Part shown: piece after piece, positions 7,125 through 10,036 of the stretch
Numbering within the stretch: the stretch's first letter is position 1
Layout of the letters: each line of letters begins with the position of its first letter
Source of the DNA: Calditrichia bacterium
GTDB taxonomy: Bacteria; Calditrichota; Calditrichia; RBG-13-44-9; J042
NCBI GenBank assembly: GCA_030430345.1
Contig: JAUIFT010000044.1
Location: 1-10,036 of the forward strand
DNA length: 10,036 bases
Direction: 5' to 3'
Notes under the pieces: generated by a model
Database searches by the model: none
What the model was told of the DNA's origin: nothing
What the model saw: only the letters and a program-made list of their open reading frames with translations
Position numbers and translations under genes: made by a program

Positions 7125-8843
7125 TTATAATCCCATCATCTCCTTCACGTATTTTGGTGCGGGAGAACCGAATGAAAGCATCGTATCGTGTAAGGTTCGT
7201 AAATTTATCTTACCATTCATTTTCCCGGTATATTTTTCCCGGATATCGTTCATTTCCAGGTTACCGACATAATAGGTGGAAAGCTGGGTAGAACTGAGGC
7301 AGGCGCGGCGCCATTTTCCGGAAGCTTCGCCCTCTTCCTGGTAGCCCTGGTTCATCATCATATCCATTGCTTCCTCCCGGGTCATTCCTTCGGTGTGAAT
7401 TTTCTGATCGATAATCGCGTTTATAATCAGACGCAGGCGCATTTTCAGTTGTTGCATCTTCACTTCCGGGCCACCGAAACCGGCTTCCGCCATAAACTGT
7501 TCCGCATAGGTCGCCCAGCCTTCCACAAAAGTGCCGCTGCCAAATAATGCCCGAATCATGGTCGGTGCTTCGAATTTATTCGCATGGGCCAACTGGAGAT
7601 AATGCCCCGGTGTGCCCTCATGAATGCTGAGATCATAAAGCATATAATCGTTGTATTCCCGGTAGAGGGAAGCGACTTGCTCATCCGTCCAGTCCGCTGG
7701 CGGCGGAGAGATGGCGTAAAAAGTTTTCGCATTCTTTTCCAATGGGCCGGGCGCATCGCAGTATGCAACGGAAAAGCCGCGCTGAAATTCCGGCATCACA
7801 ATCACCTCAAGCGGCTCGTCCGGAACAAATACCAGGTCTTTTTCCCGGACAAAATCAGTGCATTCATCAACAAACTGTTTTGCACGCTCCACGATGTTAT
7901 CACGATTCGGACGGGTTTCCGCCAGGTGATCCAGCACTGCCTTGATGACCGCTTTTTGATTTTCCGGAATTGCCATACCGGGGAAGTAATCCGGATAAAG
8001 CTGCCGGGCGATCTCAAACATCGTGGTTTGCGTTTTCGATAGATCCACCAGCGCTTTTTCGAGGATATATTCTTTGCTAAAATCAGACTCCAGGGCATAA
8101 TAAAGCTTCCGGCGAAACTTTTCATCGCCAATCCGAAAGCTGCTGGTTGATTCTTCCAACAATTCATTTTCCATCCAAACAACAAAAATTTCCAAGGATT
8201 CCAGCGCGGTATCCTGGGCGGTCGTAAAAGCGCCCTGCAACTCTGGCGTTTCCGCGATAAATTCCGGCAGTTGATCGCGGATCATCGCCATTGTGCCTTT
8301 TACCTGATCGATGGCCGTCATCGTATAGATTTGCGGCGGGCGTAGCAAGTTAATTTTCGCTGCATCAACAACTTCCGGCACCTGTCTCAGCCGGGCGATC
8401 ACGTTTTTCATCCGCTCATTCAGGGGCGCGAAATCACGGGCAATCAAACTATAGATTGCTCCGCCGACATTGTAATCCATAGGATTCCATTCATAACTGC
8501 GCAGGGTATCGGCCGCAAAAATATTGTATTTAATCTGATGACGCAAAATACGGTAATCAATCTGATTTGTCTGCGATAATTTTTTCAGATCGATCTCTCT
8601 CAACGAATCCAGAAAGGCTGCATTCAATGCCCGGGATGCGAAAACGCCTTCCTCGCTGTAATCGTTCAACAAATGATCATAGCGATGATCTCCCAGGTAA
8701 GTTGCCCATTCCGGATGCATTGCCATCGTCTGTTCCATATAGCTATGCGCCAATGATTTAAAGCGCGCGTCATGGGTTTCTTCTTCACAGCTTTGGCATA
8801 AAAGTGCTGTGATTATCAGGGCGAAAAATAACGCTTTTCGCAT
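7125..8843 (-). CDS. DUF885-family putative metallopeptidase, predicted lipoprotein
   Basis: A 572-residue DUF885 protein, a family of presumed zinc-dependent peptidase-like enzymes, mostly exported and of unproven substrate. The N-terminus is a lipoprotein signal: MRK, a hydrophobic stretch, then CQSC. Cys19 is the likely lipid site and is followed by EEE. This makes it envelope-anchored, possibly on the outer membrane. The putative metal centre is HEGTPGH (408-414), embedded in LSIHEGTPGHYLQLAH, with a second family motif EGWATYAEQ (441-449) that would supply a glutamate. GKWRRA (509-514) and the C-terminal TQLSTYYVGN block are also typical. The length is normal for the family. The start is supported by AGGAG at 8852-8856, eight bases from the ATG. 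It is transcribed towards recQ but separated from it by a hairpin-forming repeat, so functional linkage is unlikely. Peptidase activity is inferred from the motif, not shown. Confidence 0.9.
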   Translation of the reverse strand: MRKALFFALIITALLCQSCEEETHDARFKSLAHSYMEQTMAMHPEWATYLGDHRYDHLLNDYSEEGVFASRALNAAFLDSLREIDLKKLSQTNQIDYRILRHQIKYNIFAADTLRSYEWNPMDYNVGGAIYSLIARDFAPLNERMKNVIARLRQVPEVVDAAKINLLRPPQIYTMTAIDQVKGTMAMIRDQLPEFIAETPELQGAFTTAQDTALESLEIFVVWMENELLEESTSSFRIGDEKFRRKLYYALESDFSKEYILEKALVDLSKTQTTMFEIARQLYPDYFPGMAIPENQKAVIKAVLDHLAETRPNRDNIVERAKQFVDECTDFVREKDLVFVPDEPLEVIVMPEFQRGFSVAYCDAPGPLEKNAKTFYAISPPPADWTDEQVASLYREYNDYMLYDLSIHEGTPGHYLQLAHANKFEAPTMIRALFGSGTFVEGWATYAEQFMAEAGFGGPEVKMQQLKMRLRLIINAIIDQKIHTEGMTREEAMDMMMNQGYQEEGEASGKWRRACLSSTQLSTYYVGNLEMNDIREKYTGKMNGKINLRTLHDTMLSFGSPAPKYVKEMMGL

Positions 8844-9176
8844 ATTATAGTCTCCTGTTGATGTAAGAGTGATACAGCAATTAAACGATTATCAATGATT
8901 TATTCAACCATTTTCCCGCTCGTTACTCTACTAAAGCACTGATTGCCGGAGAATGTTGGAAATTAATCTATTGAAGACCGCCTACCAACTAAACAATTAG
9001 CGGCTATTAATCCCTCCGGGAATTCCCACATCATTCCTTTTTTAAACTAAAAAAACTTTTTTTAGGAAATTTTCTAAAAAATTAAGAGTGATGACAATTC
9101 ACTATCAGAAGCCCGGAAATTATTAGCGGGGAAGATCAATAAAACACTGTTTATATAACTGAACTCAGGGGGAATC
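8844..9176. promoter_or_regulatory. Divergent intergenic region with nested A/T palindromes
   Basis: This 333-bp gap separates two divergent lipoprotein genes, so promoters for both must lie here. No gene was seen. CTAAAAAAA (9047-9055) and TTTTTTTAG (9057-9065) form an exact 9-bp inverted repeat around a single C. The second arm can instead pair with CTAAAAAA (9074-9081) across an 8-nt spacer. Outside these, GCTATTAAT..CCGGG (9003-9020) is an imperfect inverted match of CCCGGAAATTATTAGC (9112-9127). A TATAAC-like hexamer (9154-9159) lies close to the downstream start but has no clear -35. Individual promoters cannot be fixed. Confidence 0.5.
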
Positions 9177-9704
9177 ATGAAATCATTTATTCTGCATCCG
9201 GCGGCTATTCGCCGCTATCTAACTATTTTGGTTGTAGCCTTTAGCTTTTACGCCTGTAGCGGGGATAGCGTTATTGCGCCACAGTTTGACGATCAGCCGG
9301 AGAATTTTTCCGGAGCGCATTTATCCGAATCTCAATTACATCTTGCAACGGAAGGTCTGGAGAATGTTACTGGTATCAGAAATTTGCGAGATATGATTTC
9401 ATTACGCATTACAAATGTCCGAAACAATACGATACATTTTCGCCGGGGCACTAATGGTCATCGGGACCAGGTTAACGTCTCCTACGGTAAGCCCCAGGTT
9501 TTTCTGAACTTTTATTCGAAGGGATTGCTGGCGGAAGACTATACCTGGACGCTGCGCCCGAGTGAGGGACAGCCAATGGCGCAGGAAATCCAAAACCCCA
9601 GCTTTGAACTTCGGGCATATGGTAGCTATATCGTCGAGCTAACTGTATTTCAAGGTAAGGAATTGCGGGGTAAGTATTCCGCCGAGATCTCTTTTCATCC
9701 TTAA
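9177..9704 (+). CDS. Hypothetical lipoprotein with possible PKD-like C-terminal fold
   Basis: A 175-residue protein I do not recognise. Its N-terminus has basic residues (IRRY), a hydrophobic stretch and a relaxed lipobox FYAC, so Cys27 is the likely lipid-attached residue and the mature protein is envelope-anchored. Residues 28-75 are polar and probably a linker. The C-terminal half looks beta-rich: DYTWTLRPSEG, then NPSFELRAYGSYIVELTV, is reminiscent of PKD/Ig-like domains (a W in an early strand, then G-x-Y-x-V-x-L-x-V late). No catalytic motif is visible. A strong Shine-Dalgarno (CAGGGGGAATC) precedes the ATG. The gene stands alone, divergent from the DUF885 gene, and is followed 39 bases later by an intrinsic terminator. 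Being a real gene is well supported by signal, ribosome site and terminator; the function is unknown. Confidence 0.82.
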   Translation: MKSFILHPAAIRRYLTILVVAFSFYACSGDSVIAPQFDDQPENFSGAHLSESQLHLATEGLENVTGIRNLRDMISLRITNVRNNTIHFRRGTNGHRDQVNVSYGKPQVFLNFYSKGLLAEDYTWTLRPSEGQPMAQEIQNPSFELRAYGSYIVELTVFQGKELRGKYSAEISFHP

Positions 9705-9743
9705 CCCATGGCTGTACTCGCATAGCATAGCTTACCTCCACGG

Positions 9744-9770
9744 CCGGCCTTCGTAAGAGGGCCGGTTTAT
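9744..9770 (+). terminator. Intrinsic terminator with GNRA-type loop
   Basis: CCGGCCTTC (9744-9752) and GAGGGCCGG (9757-9765) form a 9-bp stem with one G-U wobble. It closes a GTAA tetraloop (GNRA class, C-G closing pair) and is followed by TTTAT. It ends the lipoprotein gene 39 bases after its stop. Confidence 0.85.
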
Positions 9771-10036
9771 ATGAAAGCCCTCCCGCTCACCTCAGTATGC
9801 CATATCTATATCTAATTTGGGTAGTGCTACATCGTTAATGCTGAATGTTCTTTCACTGTCATCACGAGGAGTGCAGAGATGAAGCGATCTTCCTGTAAAT
9901 ACTCATATTAGAGATTGTTTCGGCAAAAAGATGCCTCGCAATGACACTTCAGACAGCATTAACCATTCATCTCCCCCTAATTTGTTTGTTTATAAATATT
10001 GTTGGCCGTATTTTATTTTATCGTTTCGAACAGGCG
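9771..10036. other. Non-coding right end of window
   Basis: Apart from the dispersed palindrome (9834-9963) I see no gene, RNA or clear promoter here. The last 70 bases become A/T-rich, which would fit the upstream region of a gene starting beyond the right edge; this is inference only. Confidence 0.5.
9834..9963. repeat. Dispersed imperfect palindrome, copy 2 (extended)
   Basis: This is the second copy of the element at 1746-1838: TGTCATCACGAGGA (9857-9870) opposes GCCTCGCAATGACA (9933-9946), and GAAGCGATCT opposes AGATTGTTTC further in. This copy extends outward: GTTAATGCTG (9834-9843) is the exact reverse complement of CAGCATTAAC (9954-9963), giving about 130 bp of imperfect inverted symmetry. 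The inner arms are more decayed than in copy 1. It lies in non-coding sequence. Confidence 0.8.

Overview
The window (about half G+C) reads as ordinary bacterial chromosome: conserved housekeeping genes (obgE, dprA, recQ), one 5'-truncated exopolysaccharide autokinase, a DinB-family protein and two predicted lipoproteins. It contains no phage, transposase, CRISPR, rRNA or tRNA. Several traits point to the FCB superphylum (Bacteroidota, Ignavibacteriota, Calditrichota and relatives). These are a short Obg without the C-terminal OCT domain and with TKxD in place of NKxD, a RecQ with an extra C-terminal HTH_40-type domain, a lipoprotein with acidic residues right after the lipid-modified cysteine, and repeat-filled intergenic spaces. 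A Calditrichota- or Ignavibacteriota-like organism is my best guess, but the phylum cannot be fixed from this window alone.

Layout. At 3-1697 (+) is the C-terminal part of a Wzc/CpsD-type tyrosine autokinase that runs off the left edge. It converges with a DinB-like gene at 1854-2363 (-), and a dispersed palindromic repeat lies between them. A 281-bp divergent spacer follows, holding seven exact copies of a 7-bp unit and a plausible promoter. Next comes the two-gene operon obgE-dprA (2645-4781, +). dprA converges with recQ (4869-7037, -) across an 87-bp spacer almost filled by a perfect 21-bp inverted repeat. Upstream of recQ on the same strand is a DUF885 lipoprotein gene (7125-8843, -). The 87-bp gap between them is again built from the heptamer family. 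A 333-bp divergent region with nested A/T palindromes separates DUF885 from a small lipoprotein gene (9177-9704, +), which is followed by a strong intrinsic terminator. The last part (9771-10036) is non-coding and carries a second copy of the dispersed palindrome.

How the genes relate. Obg (ribosome assembly and stress GTPase) and DprA (RecA loading on single-stranded DNA) are probably co-transcribed. RecQ acts in the same broad area of recombination and repair as DprA but is transcribed towards it, so no shared regulation is implied. The kinase fragment belongs to a capsule/EPS locus lying to the left. I found no convincing new defence or biosynthetic system. The most distinctive content is the intergenic repeat architecture: three different repeat families occupy most of the spacers.
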